A DNA stretch of 64,000 nt from Bacillus cereus. Its GTDB lineage: Bacteria; Bacillota; Bacilli; Bacillales; Bacillaceae_G. Under the pieces are notes generated by a model, which had not been told where the DNA came from, did no database searches, and saw only the letters and a program-made list of their open reading frames with translations. The stretch's first letter is position 1, and each line of letters opens with the position of its first letter. The stretch is from positions 5,162,894 through 5,226,893 of the forward strand of contig NZ_CP089518.1 in assembly GCF_025917685.1 (NCBI RefSeq), read 5' to 3'. Position numbers and translations under genes: made by a program. Positions 27,227 through 36,054 of this stretch are shown one piece after another.

Positions 27227-27787
27227 GTGGAAAATATAAATAAATTACTTGAATCATTACATTTAGAAAAAAATATTAAACTTGAGGATATCCCAAATGT
27301 CGACTTATATGTAGACCAAGTTGTCCAACTATTTGAGAATACTTATGCGGATACAACGAGAACTGATGATGAAAAAGTATTAACAAAAACAATGATTAAC
27401 AATTACGCAAAAGGGAAACTATTCATCCCTATCAAAAATAAAAAGTATTCAAAAGAACATATGATTTTAATCAGCTTAATATATCAATTAAAAGGAGCAC
27501 TCTCCATTAATGATATAAAAAGCTCCTTAGAAAATATAAATGCACCGTTAATAAACGATGATACATTCGAATTAAATACTCTATATAAAGATTATCTTTC
27601 TCTTACTGAAACCAATGTGGAAAACTTTAAGCAAGACGTAAATAAGCGTGTTACGGAAGTAAATGAGGTTTCTTCCTTAGAGGATCCAACACTAGAAAAG
27701 TTTTTATTACTAACATCCTTCGTGACAATGAGTAATATGTACAGACGATTGGCGGAGAAGTTAGTGGACGATTTAAAAGAATCGTAA
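27227..27787 (+). CDS. DUF1836 domain-containing protein
   Basis: This 186-aa soluble protein matches the DUF1836 pattern in IPNVDLYVDQVVQLFE, LTKTMINNYAKGKL and KKYSKEHMILISLIYQLKG, where a helix-turn-helix-like MerR-type fold is suspected. The function is not known. Translation starts at GTG, preceded by GAGGGGTT. It is monocistronic and ends with a strong terminator shared with dbpA. Confidence 0.85.
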   Translation: MENINKLLESLHLEKNIKLEDIPNVDLYVDQVVQLFENTYADTTRTDDEKVLTKTMINNYAKGKLFIPIKNKKYSKEHMILISLIYQLKGALSINDIKSSLENINAPLINDDTFELNTLYKDYLSLTETNVENFKQDVNKRVTEVNEVSSLEDPTLEKFLLLTSFVTMSNMYRRLAEKLVDDLKES

Positions 27788-27790
27788 ATA

Positions 27791-27826
27791 AAAAAACTAT
27801 CCACCTGTTACAGTGGATAGTTTTTT
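27791..27826. terminator. Bidirectional terminator between DUF1836 gene and dbpA
   Basis: The 14-bp arms AAAAAACTATCCAC and GTGGATAGTTTTTT have an 8-nt loop and T-runs on both strands. Confidence 0.9.
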
Positions 27827-27828
27827 GT

Positions 27829-29274
27829 TTATTTAATTGCTTCATGAACCTTTAATTGTTTCCCTTTAATCGTTGTATTTTTCATGATTTTTAAAACAAG
27901 TGGTCCTTTTCCATTTAATATTTCAACGTAAGAAACATTGTCTTGTATTGTAATAATGCCTATATCTTCTGCTGTAACACCTTTAATTTTAGCAATTGTA
28001 CCGACGAAATCTACCGCCCTGATTTTCTTTTTCTTCCCGCCATTAAAGTACAATTTCATAATTCCTTTGTTTAGGTCTGCATTTTTATCTTTCTTTATAA
28101 TTGGTTTAGCATGTATCTTTTCCTCAAATACTGCTTTCCCTTTCATAACTTCTTCCTTTGAAGGTGCAAGTGCCTTTGGAATTTCAAAGCCGATGTACTC
28201 CTCAATCTCTTCTAAAAATCTATTTTCATACGGTGTTATGAATGTAATAGCTTTTCCTTTATTACCAGCTCGTCCCGTTCTTCCCGTACGATGTACATAA
28301 CTTTCTTTTTCTAATGGAATATCATAGTTAATAACATGTGTAATATTATCAATATCAATTCCTCTAGCCGCTACGTCTGTCGCTACTAAATAACGGAACT
28401 TTCCTTTTCTAAAATCGTCCATAACTTCAAAACGATCTTCTTGTACCATACCACCATGTATTTTGTCACAAGGATAGTTAACGCGATCTAACTGTCTAAA
28501 TACGTGATCTACATTTTCTTGTGTACGGCAAAAAATAATACAACTATCTGGATTCTCAATCGTTGTTACATCTTTAAGAAGTGACAGCTTCTCCTCTTCT
28601 CTCGTCTCAAAAAGTGTATGTTCAATTTTATCTGTTGTAATCCCAGCAGCCTTAATTTCAATATGCGTTGGCGAATCCATATACTTACGAGATAACTTTT
28701 CAACATCTTCTGGAAGTGTTGCTGAAAATAACATTGTCATTCGTTTTGTAGGTAACTCGTCAATAATTGCCTCTACTTGATCGATAAAGCCCATATTCAG
28801 CATTTCGTCTGCTTCATCAATAACTAAATACTTCAAACAAGCTAAAGAAAGAGTACCTTTTTCAATATGATCTAACACACGGCCAGGAGTCCCAACTACA
28901 ATATGTGTTTTTTGCTTTAACTCTAATTTTTGACGTGCAAATGGAGATTTACCATAAACTGCAGCAGCCTTAATTCTTTTGAAGCGGCCTATATTCGTAA
29001 TATCTTCTTTTACTTGTACCGCAAGCTCTCTCGTCGGTGTTAAAACTAAAGCTTGTGGCTTATTCTCTTCCCACTCCACCATTTCACAAAGCGGTATACC
29101 GAATGAAGCGGTTTTTCCACTTCCAGTCTGTGATTTCACAACAAGGTCTTTCTTTTGCAGTGCAACTGGAATAACCTCTCCTTGCACTTCCGTTGGATGT
29201 TCATAGCCTAAACCAGTAAGTGCTCTTACAATTTCTTTACTTAATGCATAATCAGCAAAACTTTTTTTACTCAT
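27829..29274 (-). CDS. dbpA: ATP-dependent RNA helicase DbpA (YxiN-like)
   Basis: This 481-aa DEAD-box helicase acts in 50S ribosome assembly. Motifs in order are the Q-motif region, [58 protein letters not shown] and [14 protein letters not shown]-terminal DbpA-type RNA-binding domain (about residues 400-480, [17 protein letters not shown]) targets hairpin 92 of 23S rRNA in the family. The length equals B. subtilis YxiN. The start follows AGAGGT. It is monocistronic. Confidence 0.95.
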   Translation of the reverse strand: MSKKSFADYALSKEIVRALTGLGYEHPTEVQGEVIPVALQKKDLVVKSQTGSGKTASFGIPLCEMVEWEENKPQALVLTPTRELAVQVKEDITNIGRFKRIKAAAVYGKSPFARQKLELKQKTHIVVGTPGRVLDHIEKGTLSLACLKYLVIDEADEMLNMGFIDQVEAIIDELPTKRMTMLFSATLPEDVEKLSRKYMDSPTHIEIKAAGITTDKIEHTLFETREEEKLSLLKDVTTIENPDSCIIFCRTQENVDHVFRQLDRVNYPCDKIHGGMVQEDRFEVMDDFRKGKFRYLVATDVAARGIDIDNITHVINYDIPLEKESYVHRTGRTGRAGNKGKAITFITPYENRFLEEIEEYIGFEIPKALAPSKEEVMKGKAVFEEKIHAKPIIKKDKNADLNKGIMKLYFNGGKKKKIRAVDFVGTIAKIKGVTAEDIGIITIQDNVSYVEILNGKGPLVLKIMKNTTIKGKQLKVHEAIK

Positions 29275-29385
29275 ATATTAACCTCTTTTTATGATATATT
29301 ATTTTCTTTTTTTGCTTTTCCTATCACTGAATCATCATATACGTTATTATCACCTTATTCATTATACTTGAAAGCTCACATAAAA

Positions 29386-29409
29386 AGGCGAATCATTCGT
29401 GATTCGCCT
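29386..29409 (-). terminator. Terminator of the lipoprotein gene
   Basis: The 10-bp arms AGGCGAATCA and TGATTCGCCT have a 4-nt loop. On the minus strand the hairpin runs into TTTTT. Confidence 0.82.
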
Positions 29410-29480
29410 GACTAAACAAAAGGGTTTTCTATTTCAAAAATTTTATAAAAATATTATTTCATTATAAAAATAAACATCTA

Positions 29481-30446
29481 TCATTTCATATACTGTTCAA
29501 CTAACTGATAACATCTTTCCCTAGTACTAGTTGCCTTCGATGAAATAGTTGCTATCCCTGATAATGTTCCCTGCCCAGATTCATTCCAAGCTTCTTCCGC
29601 CTTGCGATCTCGATACGTAATCCATTCACGCTGTTTCTCTCTCAAAGTGTTCATTTCACTTGTAGAAAGTTGCTTTTTCAAAACAGCATAAATCTCATTT
29701 AAAGCTTGATCCCATGCATCGTATCTTTTAACTTCCCCTTCTTTCATTTCAGTTGTAATTCCGTTCTCATATAAGTAATCGAACTTTTTCAAACTCTCCT
29801 CAATACTATTTAGTTTAGTAATATATTCTGCCTTCTGATCGGTAATAACACTTTCTTTCTTCGGCTTCCCTGCTATTACTTTTTCTTCCTTACGGTTCTC
29901 ATCTTTTGTTTTATCTACCTCTACTGTCCTCGGCACAATCTGTGTAATTTGTTCATTCGCATTTTGATAATATATTTTAAACTGTTCTTTCCCTTTCGTT
30001 TCCCTAATAATTACGTTCAGTTGCTCTTTTACATCCACAAACTTCTGTTGGTTTTTCAACTCTTCTACTTTAGCAAGCATTTGCTTATATTTTTCTTCCT
30101 CATCTTTTTGATTAGATAAAGCTTCTCGTTTTTCTTTTGCTTGTTTGGCTAATATAACTGAACTAGCAGAATCATTTTCAATTTCTCTTAATAACGAAAT
30201 TGCCCGATCTATATTACTTTCCTGCAATGCTTCACTCATTTTATTCGTTTGATTCATCTTCAGCCTTACTTCTCGATCATCCTCCTTTTCTTTTAATGCT
30301 AATTCAAAAGATGCGACTGCTCTATCGTATTCTTTATTTTCCAGTGCTAAATCTCCTTGTTTCTTCGCCTTATCAAATGCATCATTATTGCTGCATCCAG
30401 CAACAACCAACAAAGTTATTCCTATTGTTAGTATTAACTTTTTCAT
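29481..30446 (-). CDS. Lipoprotein with helical repeats and C-terminal LprI-like (DUF1311) domain
   Basis: This 321-aa surface lipoprotein has an N-terminal signal ending in the lipobox VAGC (Cys18). The mature part begins with a TPR-like repeat (KKQGDLALENKEYDRAVASF), then a charged coiled region (about 85-190). The C-terminal domain (about 210-320, LREKQREWITYRDRKAEEAW ... CYQLVEQY) matches the DUF1311/LprI pattern, whose mycobacterial member inhibits lysozyme. Whether this one inhibits lysozyme is inference. It has its own terminator and lies divergent to guaC. Confidence 0.85.
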   Translation of the reverse strand: MKKLILTIGITLLVVAGCSNNDAFDKAKKQGDLALENKEYDRAVASFELALKEKEDDREVRLKMNQTNKMSEALQESNIDRAISLLREIENDSASSVILAKQAKEKREALSNQKDEEEKYKQMLAKVEELKNQQKFVDVKEQLNVIIRETKGKEQFKIYYQNANEQITQIVPRTVEVDKTKDENRKEEKVIAGKPKKESVITDQKAEYITKLNSIEESLKKFDYLYENGITTEMKEGEVKRYDAWDQALNEIYAVLKKQLSTSEMNTLREKQREWITYRDRKAEEAWNESGQGTLSGIATISSKATSTRERCYQLVEQYMK

Positions 30447-30533
30447 ATTATTTCCTCAGCCCCCTCACCCAAAATAAGAAGCACACATACAATTTTATGC
30501 AATTATTGAAACTTTCCTTACTTTTTTTATAAA

Positions 30534-30568
30534 CGAACGTTATTTATATAAAGAACTATTTAAATTCG
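30534..30568. promoter_or_regulatory. Upstream PurBox-like pair
   Basis: CGAAC (30534-30538) faces ATTCG (30564-30568), 25 bp apart, in the gap between the lipoprotein gene and guaC. PurR in Bacillus binds two opposed CGAAC-core boxes; the spacing here is a little long and one core is degenerate. Confidence 0.35.
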
Positions 30569-30627
30569 TTTTTAACGTTATTTTCGAAAGATATTAGCTT
30601 TTTTTAAAAAAAATGTTAAGAAAATCT

Positions 30628-30700
30628 TTGACTTCTTAATAAAAATAATGTAAATTATCCTATGGACGAACATTTTTAATCAATAAAAATAAAATATTCG
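30628..30700 (+). promoter_or_regulatory. guaC promoter with PurBox-like operator
   Basis: TTGACT (30628-30633), a 17-bp spacer and TAAATT (30651-30656) form a plausible promoter. CGAACATTT (30667-30675) at the expected transcription start faces ATATTCG (30694-30700), an opposed, slightly degenerate PurR-type pair. B. subtilis guaC belongs to the PurR regulon as I recall. Confidence 0.5.
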
Positions 30701-30719
30701 TATTTTAGGGGTGTAAATG

Positions 30720-31703
30720 ATGGAAAACGTATTTGACTATGAAGACATTCAATTAATTCCTGCAAAATGTATTGTAAATAGCCGATCTGAATGTGATACA
30801 ACTGTCACTTTAGGAAAACATAAATTTAAATTACCTGTCGTACCTGCAAATATGCAAACGATTATTGATGAAAGAATCGCAACTTATTTAGCTGAAAATA
30901 ATTACTTCTATATCATGCATCGTTTCCAACCAGAGAAACGAATCTCATTCATTAGAGATATGCAATCACGTGGATTAATTGCTTCAATCAGTGTTGGTGT
31001 TAAAGAAGACGAATACGAATTCGTACAACAATTAGCTGCTGAGCAACTTTCACCTGAATACATTACAATCGATATCGCACATGGTCACTCTAATGCCGTG
31101 ATCAACATGATTCAACATATTAAAAAACATTTACCAGAAAGCTTCGTTATCGCTGGAAACGTTGGAACTCCAGAAGCGGTAAGAGAATTAGAAAACGCTG
31201 GTGCTGATGCAACAAAAGTTGGTATTGGACCTGGTAAAGTTTGTATTACTAAAATTAAAACAGGCTTTGGAACTGGTGGTTGGCAGTTAGCTGCACTTCG
31301 CTGGTGTGCAAAAGCTGCAAGTAAGCCAATTATCGCTGATGGTGGTATTCGTACGCATGGTGATGTAGCTAAATCAATTCGATTTGGAGCAACTATGGTT
31401 ATGGTCGGTTCTCTATTCGCTGGTCATGAAGAGTCTCCAGGGGAAACAATCGAAAAAGATGGCAAACTTTATAAAGAGTACTTCGGTTCAGCCTCTGAAT
31501 TCCAAAAAGGCGAGAAGAAAAACGTTGAAGGTAAGAAAATGTTCGTTGAGCATAAAGGTTCTTTAGAAGACACTTTAATCGAAATGGAACAAGATCTTCA
31601 ATCTTCTATCTCTTACGCTGGTGGAACAAAGTTAGACTCAATTCGTACTGTAGATTATGTAGTCGTGAAAAACTCTATTTTCAACGGTGATAAAGTATAT
31701 TAA
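30720..31703 (+). CDS. guaC: GMP reductase GuaC
   Basis: This 327-aa enzyme reduces GMP to IMP with NADPH, feeding guanine nucleotides back to adenine synthesis. It has the IMPDH/GMPR barrel without CBS domains. The catalytic loop [17 protein letters not shown] carries the active Cys, and [16 protein letters not shown] binds phosphate. Two ATGs are adjacent (30717, 30720); the second matches the family's [14 protein letters not shown] and either works with the AGGGGTG upstream. Monocistronic, with PurBox-like sequences at the promoter. Confidence 0.96.
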   Translation: MENVFDYEDIQLIPAKCIVNSRSECDTTVTLGKHKFKLPVVPANMQTIIDERIATYLAENNYFYIMHRFQPEKRISFIRDMQSRGLIASISVGVKEDEYEFVQQLAAEQLSPEYITIDIAHGHSNAVINMIQHIKKHLPESFVIAGNVGTPEAVRELENAGADATKVGIGPGKVCITKIKTGFGTGGWQLAALRWCAKAASKPIIADGGIRTHGDVAKSIRFGATMVMVGSLFAGHEESPGETIEKDGKLYKEYFGSASEFQKGEKKNVEGKKMFVEHKGSLEDTLIEMEQDLQSSISYAGGTKLDSIRTVDYVVVKNSIFNGDKVY

Positions 31704-31718
31704 TTTTTAAATCTAACT

Positions 31719-31754
31719 AGAAGGACAAGCATTTTTATGCTTGTCCTTCTTTTT
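31719..31754 (+). terminator. Terminator of guaC
   Basis: The perfect 14-bp arms AGAAGGACAAGCAT and ATGCTTGTCCTTCT have a TTTT loop, followed by TTTTT. Confidence 0.92.
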
Positions 31755-31840
31755 CATGTATAAAAATGTAAATTATTTTCATTTTACTGAATTTTCTAGT
31801 ATCATATTTTTAGATACTTATAATAAGGGGGATATAACAA

Positions 31841-33658
31841 ATGAAAAATGTAATTGAGAAACGCCTTATTCGCGCAGAAGTCCCTACTGAATTGACATGG
31901 GATCTTTCTGATTTATACGAATCTGATAAAGAGTGGGAAATTGCATTACGTGTATTAAAAGACGATATAAAAAAGCTTGATACATTTAAAGGACAATTAC
32001 ACACTAGCCCCACTACTTTATTAAATTGCCTGCTTTTAGAGGAAGAGCTTTTAATGAAATTAACAAAACTATATTCATATGCAAATTTAAAAGAATCTGC
32101 TGATCGAACGGATCCAGTTATTCAAGCGAACTCTTCAAAAATTTCTGCTTTATGGACAACTGTACATACTGCACTATCCTTTATCCATAATGAAATCCTC
32201 TCACTCGAAGAAGGAACAATTGAAAAATATTTAATTGAAGAAACAAAACTTGAACCTTTCCGTAAATCGTTACTAGAAATACTACAAAAAAGGCAGCACA
32301 CTCTCTCACCTGAAACAGAAGAAGCTCTTGCTGCACTTGGTGAAGTTCATAGTTCTCCCTACAAAATTTACGGTATGACTAAATTAGCCGATATGGATTT
32401 CTCTTCTATACAAGATGAACAAGGAAATGATTTGCCTGTATCGTTTGCATTATTTGAAAGTAAATATGAATTTTCTCCAAGCGCATATATACGTAGAAAA
32501 GCATATTCATCATTTGTTGCCACATTGAAACGATATAAAAATACAGTTGCAACAACGTATGCTACTGAAGTAAAAAAACAAGTGACACTTTCTCGTTTAC
32601 GTAAGTACGAGTCTGTTACCCATATGCTTTTAGAACCTCAAAAAGTTCCACTTGAAATGTATAACAACCAACTAGATATTATTTATAACGAATTAGCGCC
32701 TCATATGCGCCGTTTTGCAGATTTAAAAAAGAAAGTATTAGGTCTCAATCAAATGCTCTTCTGCGATTTACACGCACCGTTAGATCCTGAATTTAATCCA
32801 ACCATCACATACGATGAAGCTGGTAAATTAATTCAAGAATCTTTAAAAGTATTAGGACCTGAATATAATACGATTATCAAAACAGGCTTTAAGGAAAGAT
32901 GGGTAGACCTTGCAGATAATGTTGGAAAATCAACAGGTGCTTTCTGCTCTAGCCCCTATGGTTCCCATCCTTACATTTTAATTACATGGCAAGATACGAT
33001 GCGCGGGTGCTTCACATTAGCTCATGAATTTGGACATGCTGGTCATTTTTATTTAGCCAATAAAAATCAGCGCATTATGAACGTACGTCCATCTATGTAC
33101 TTTGTTGAAGCACCATCAACGATGAATGAATTACTATTAGCCCAGCATTTACTAGCGACTACTGACGATAAGAGAATGCGCAGATGGGTTATTCTGCAAC
33201 TACTCGGCACATATTACCACAACTTCGTCACCCATCTACTTGAGGGAGAATATCAAAGACAAGTATATACCCTAGCGGAAGAAGGGCAAGCACTCACAGC
33301 TACAACTTTAACCGAAATAAAAACAAAGGTCCTTTCAACATTCTGGGGAGATTCCGTAGAAATTGATGAAGGCGCTGGCTTAACATGGATGCGTCAACCT
33401 CACTATTATATGGGCTTATATTCTTACACATATTCTGCGGGCTTAACTGCATCTACTACTGTAGCTCAAATGATTAAAGAAGAGGGACAACCCGCTGTTG
33501 ATCGCTGGCTTGATGTACTCCGTGCAGGCGGTACAATGAAACCACTCGAATTAATGAAACACGCTGGAGTAGACATGTCAAAACCAGATGCAATCCGTAA
33601 AGCTGTTTCTTACGTCGGTTCCCTAATCGATGAATTAGAGCGCTCTTATCAAGAATAA
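31841..33658 (+). CDS. M3-family oligoendopeptidase (PepF-like)
   Basis: This 605-aa cytosolic zinc peptidase cleaves short peptides. The zinc motif HEFGH is at residues 395-399, and the third ligand Glu is in the helix VEAPSTMNELLLAQ. The N-terminal helical region (ELTWDLSDLYESDKEWE) is typical of PepF/M3B enzymes. The length fits. The ATG at 31841 has AAGGGGGA upstream. It is a single gene ending at a hairpin shared with the radical SAM gene. Confidence 0.94.
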   Translation: MKNVIEKRLIRAEVPTELTWDLSDLYESDKEWEIALRVLKDDIKKLDTFKGQLHTSPTTLLNCLLLEEELLMKLTKLYSYANLKESADRTDPVIQANSSKISALWTTVHTALSFIHNEILSLEEGTIEKYLIEETKLEPFRKSLLEILQKRQHTLSPETEEALAALGEVHSSPYKIYGMTKLADMDFSSIQDEQGNDLPVSFALFESKYEFSPSAYIRRKAYSSFVATLKRYKNTVATTYATEVKKQVTLSRLRKYESVTHMLLEPQKVPLEMYNNQLDIIYNELAPHMRRFADLKKKVLGLNQMLFCDLHAPLDPEFNPTITYDEAGKLIQESLKVLGPEYNTIIKTGFKERWVDLADNVGKSTGAFCSSPYGSHPYILITWQDTMRGCFTLAHEFGHAGHFYLANKNQRIMNVRPSMYFVEAPSTMNELLLAQHLLATTDDKRMRRWVILQLLGTYYHNFVTHLLEGEYQRQVYTLAEEGQALTATTLTEIKTKVLSTFWGDSVEIDEGAGLTWMRQPHYYMGLYSYTYSAGLTASTTVAQMIKEEGQPAVDRWLDVLRAGGTMKPLELMKHAGVDMSKPDAIRKAVSYVGSLIDELERSYQE

Positions 33659-33659
33659 A

Positions 33660-33690
33660 AAATAAGCCCTCGCTTTATGAGGGCTTATTT
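33660..33690. terminator. Bidirectional terminator between pepF-like and radical SAM genes
   Basis: The 12-bp arms AAATAAGCCCTC and GAGGGCTTATTT have a 7-nt loop. Confidence 0.85.
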
Positions 33691-33695
33691 CATAT

Positions 33696-34574
33696 TTATT
33701 TTCCAAATCTTTTACGGTATCCACATTTCCTACATAGCTCTTCGACTGCAACTCTTTTCGAAAATCCATCGACAATATTTGTTGCTCTTTCACCTTCAAT
33801 AATGTTAGAAAATGAATCAGTATTAATATTACCAAGATTGATGATACCTTCACCATCTAAGCAACAAGGAATAACAGTTCCGTTCGCTAAAATTCCAGCC
33901 TGATTACGAAGTCCATGACAGAACCCTTTTCCATCATCCTCTTCTTCATGTAATGCCGGCCACTGGAATTCGTAGTCTTGATTAATAAAGACACGTTCCG
34001 CAATTTTTATACCTTTTCCTGGTGTAAGCTTCTCTTCAATTTGATAAGATAGATCAAACTCATTTTCAATTATAGATAATAAATCCCTATTTTTCTGGAT
34101 TTCAGCATTTGTTTTATTATCCTGAGTTAAATTCCATAATCTTAGTGAAACGATTAAATCCGATTGACTTGTCGCCTCTCTAATGAAAGAAAGTATACTC
34201 CTTACATAGCCTTCTTTATCTTGCGATCCTGGGTGTCCATCAAAACTGTGCAGCGAAAAATTCATTTGTCTTAACGCAGGCTTATTTAACAGCCTATGCC
34301 TTCTCTTATTAATTAACGTTCCGTTCGTTGTAATATTAACTTTAAACCCTTTTTCATGGCTTAAATCTAATAGTTGATCTATTTTCGGATGGAGCAACGG
34401 CTCACCCTTCACGTGCAAATAAATGTAGTCTGTGTGAGGTTTAATTTGGTCTAATCTTTTAGCAAAATCCTCTACAGAAATGAATTGCTTCTGCCTTTCC
34501 GTCGGCGGACAAAAGCTGCACGCAAGATTACATACACTCGTAATCTCCAAGTAAAACTTCTTAAACTTCTTCAC
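33696..34574 (-). CDS. Radical SAM/SPASM-domain protein
   Basis: This 292-aa iron-sulfur protein has the radical SAM cluster motif CNLACSFC (Cys15, Cys19, Cys22), then the barrel with HVKGEPLLHP and NITTNGTL. A C-terminal SPASM-type auxiliary cluster region includes CHGLRNQAGILANGTVIPCC and LCRKCGYRKRF. SPASM proteins often mature ribosomal peptides or modify enzymes; no precursor peptide gene is evident nearby, so the substrate is unknown. Translation starts at GTG with GAGGAA upstream. A hypothetical gene precedes it by 100 bp and could be co-transcribed. Confidence 0.9.
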   Translation of the reverse strand: MKKFKKFYLEITSVCNLACSFCPPTERQKQFISVEDFAKRLDQIKPHTDYIYLHVKGEPLLHPKIDQLLDLSHEKGFKVNITTNGTLINKRRHRLLNKPALRQMNFSLHSFDGHPGSQDKEGYVRSILSFIREATSQSDLIVSLRLWNLTQDNKTNAEIQKNRDLLSIIENEFDLSYQIEEKLTPGKGIKIAERVFINQDYEFQWPALHEEEDDGKGFCHGLRNQAGILANGTVIPCCLDGEGIINLGNINTDSFSNIIEGERATNIVDGFSKRVAVEELCRKCGYRKRFGK

Positions 34575-34674
34575 CTTTAATTCCTCACTTCTCTGACTAC
34601 TTATACTTTTTCCTCTTCATATTACAGCATATTTTTTTAGAAATAGAAACATACTTATTTTAGGAAATAAGCGT

Positions 34675-35199
34675 TTACTGTATAAAATACTCCTTCAATC
34701 TATTTCTAATTTCTGGAAGTTGCATATTACTATCATGTTTTCTATCTTTAATCTCTTGAATACCTCTCTCAAGGATTTCTTTTGCTTTCTCTTCTTTCCC
34801 TGACATCATATAAAAATCACATACTTTTTCATAAAAAATAATCGGACTTCTTGTAGCATAATCTGCCGCAGTATTCCAATCATCAATTTGCGAATAATAG
34901 GGAATCCCAATATTCATTACATTATGCATGAATTCACTAAATTCCACTTTATCACATTCTAAATTTTTCAGCTTAAAATGCTGGATATTCCTTGTCCATC
35001 CTGGAATATTCCACATAGTCCAAAACTCACAATAATTTTCAGAGTTCCATGTACTGAGCGAGAAGCTAAAGGTTAATTCAAAATCGCCTTGTTTACGAGA
35101 AAATTTAGGTACACTCTTTGCATAACGGAAGCCCAATCTTTGTAGTTCATCGACTAAAAAATTTTCTATATATAAACTTAGTAGTTGTTTTGGCTTCAT
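34675..35199 (-). CDS. Hypothetical protein, 174 aa (possibly DUF4304-like)
   Basis: I cannot name the function. It is a soluble protein with an N-terminal helix, a beta-rich middle (GDFELTFSFSLSTWNSENYC) and a helical C-terminus with a TPR-like segment (YEKVCDFYMMSGKEEKAKEIL). The N-terminal layout (ELQRLGFRYAKSVPKFSRKQGDFE) resembles DUF4304 proteins. The start follows AGGAGAAC. It lies between rlmH and the radical SAM gene on the same strand. Confidence 0.72.
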   Translation of the reverse strand: MKPKQLLSLYIENFLVDELQRLGFRYAKSVPKFSRKQGDFELTFSFSLSTWNSENYCEFWTMWNIPGWTRNIQHFKLKNLECDKVEFSEFMHNVMNIGIPYYSQIDDWNTAADYATRSPIIFYEKVCDFYMMSGKEEKAKEILERGIQEIKDRKHDSNMQLPEIRNRLKEYFIQ

Positions 35200-35231
35200 A
35201 CAGTTCTCCTATTACATATTATGAAATATAG

Positions 35232-35257
35232 AAAACGGCCACATCTGTAGCCGTTTT
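35232..35257 (-). terminator. Terminator of rlmH
   Basis: The 8-bp arms AAAACGGC and GCCGTTTT have a 10-nt loop. It is 17 bp past the rlmH stop. Confidence 0.75.
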
Positions 35258-35274
35258 AATGTACTAGTATACAA

Positions 35275-35754
35275 CTATTTATGATACGGTTCACCGCGAT
35301 TAATACGAAACGCTCTATATACTTGCTCAAGCAATACTAAACGCATTAATTGATGTGGTAATGTCATCTTTGAGAAAGACAGAGATTCGTTTGAACGCTT
35401 CATTACTTCTGAGCTAAGTCCAAGTGATCCACCAATTACAAACGTTACTTTACTCTTTCCATATGTAGCAAGACGATCTAGACTTGCTGCAAATTCTTCT
35501 GATGATTTTTGTTTTCCTTCTATTGCTAACGCAATAACGTGCGTATCATCGGAAATTTTATCCAGTATACGTATACCTTCTTTTTCTTTTACAATCAACA
35601 TTTCTGCTTCACTTAAATTTTCTGGTGCCTTTTCATCTGGCAATTCAATTATTTCTACTTTTGCGTAAGAAGATAATCGTTTTAAGTATTCTGCTATACC
35701 TTGTTTTAAGTATTTTTCTTTTAATTTTCCGATTGAAATAATCGAGATATTCAC
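35275..35754 (-). CDS. rlmH: 23S rRNA pseudouridine-1915 N3-methyltransferase RlmH
   Basis: This 159-aa SPOUT-class methyltransferase modifies pseudouridine 1915 in helix 69 of 23S rRNA, using SAM. The trefoil-knot signature is visible in [14 protein letters not shown] and the C-terminal [18 protein letters not shown]. The GTG at 35754 ([15 protein letters not shown]) matches the family start; a longer frame to 35823 would run through the DnaA-box cluster and is rejected. It follows the CxxH/CxxC gene closely. Confidence 0.95.
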   Translation of the reverse strand: MNISIISIGKLKEKYLKQGIAEYLKRLSSYAKVEIIELPDEKAPENLSEAEMLIVKEKEGIRILDKISDDTHVIALAIEGKQKSSEEFAASLDRLATYGKSKVTFVIGGSLGLSSEVMKRSNESLSFSKMTLPHQLMRLVLLEQVYRAFRINRGEPYHK

Positions 35755-35779
35755 ACCTATTCCCCACCTTACAAACACG

Positions 35780-35949
35780 TTATCCACAGCACTTATCCAC
35801 ATATCCACAAATGTTACCCACATATTGTGTGAGAATCTGTGTTCGATACAACATATGTCGCCTCATTTTGACAAAATTCACATGTTTTCTTCTCTTCTTC
35901 AGAGTTATCCACATTGTTAATAACCGGCGCAACTTCACACTCATCCACA
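35780..35949. other. DnaA-box cluster at the rlmH/CxxH junction
   Basis: Six boxes lie in 170 bp, all in the same orientation. Perfect TTATCCACA occurs at 35780-35788, 35793-35801 and 35905-35913. One-mismatch versions occur at 35801-35809 (ATATCCACA), 35814-35822 (TTACCCACA) and 35941-35949 (TCATCCACA). The first four sit in the intergenic space before rlmH, the last two inside the CxxH/CxxC gene. The equivalent junction in B. subtilis (yydA-yycS, yydA being rlmH) is, as I recall, one of its chromosomal DnaA-binding clusters. Confidence 0.82.
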
Positions 35950-35999
35950 ATAATATCTAATGCTAATTCAACATGTTCTAAACAACAAGGTAAATTCAT
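35814..35999 (-). CDS. CxxH/CxxC protein (BA_5709-type small metal-site protein)
   Basis: This 61-aa protein has an N-terminal Cys-x-x-His (CLEH) and a C-terminal Cys-x-x-Cys (CEFC) pair that probably bind zinc or another metal. It fits the small Bacillus family named for these motifs; the function is unknown. The ATG at 35999 (MNLPCCLEH) has GAGGTG at the right distance; the GTG three codons earlier overlaps that site. The gene carries two DnaA boxes and lies between htrC and rlmH. Confidence 0.85.
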   Translation of the reverse strand: MNLPCCLEHVELALDIIVDECEVAPVINNVDNSEEEKKTCEFCQNEATYVVSNTDSHTICG

Positions 36000-36026
36000 A
36001 TTCTTCACCTCACTTTTCTACAATAG

Positions 36027-36054
36027 AAAACAGGAGGTAGGCCCTCCTGTTTTT
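36027..36054 (-). terminator. Terminator of htrC
   Basis: The 11-bp arms AAAACAGGAGG and CCTCCTGTTTT have a 5-nt loop and overlap the htrC stop codon. A T-run follows on the minus strand. Confidence 0.82.
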
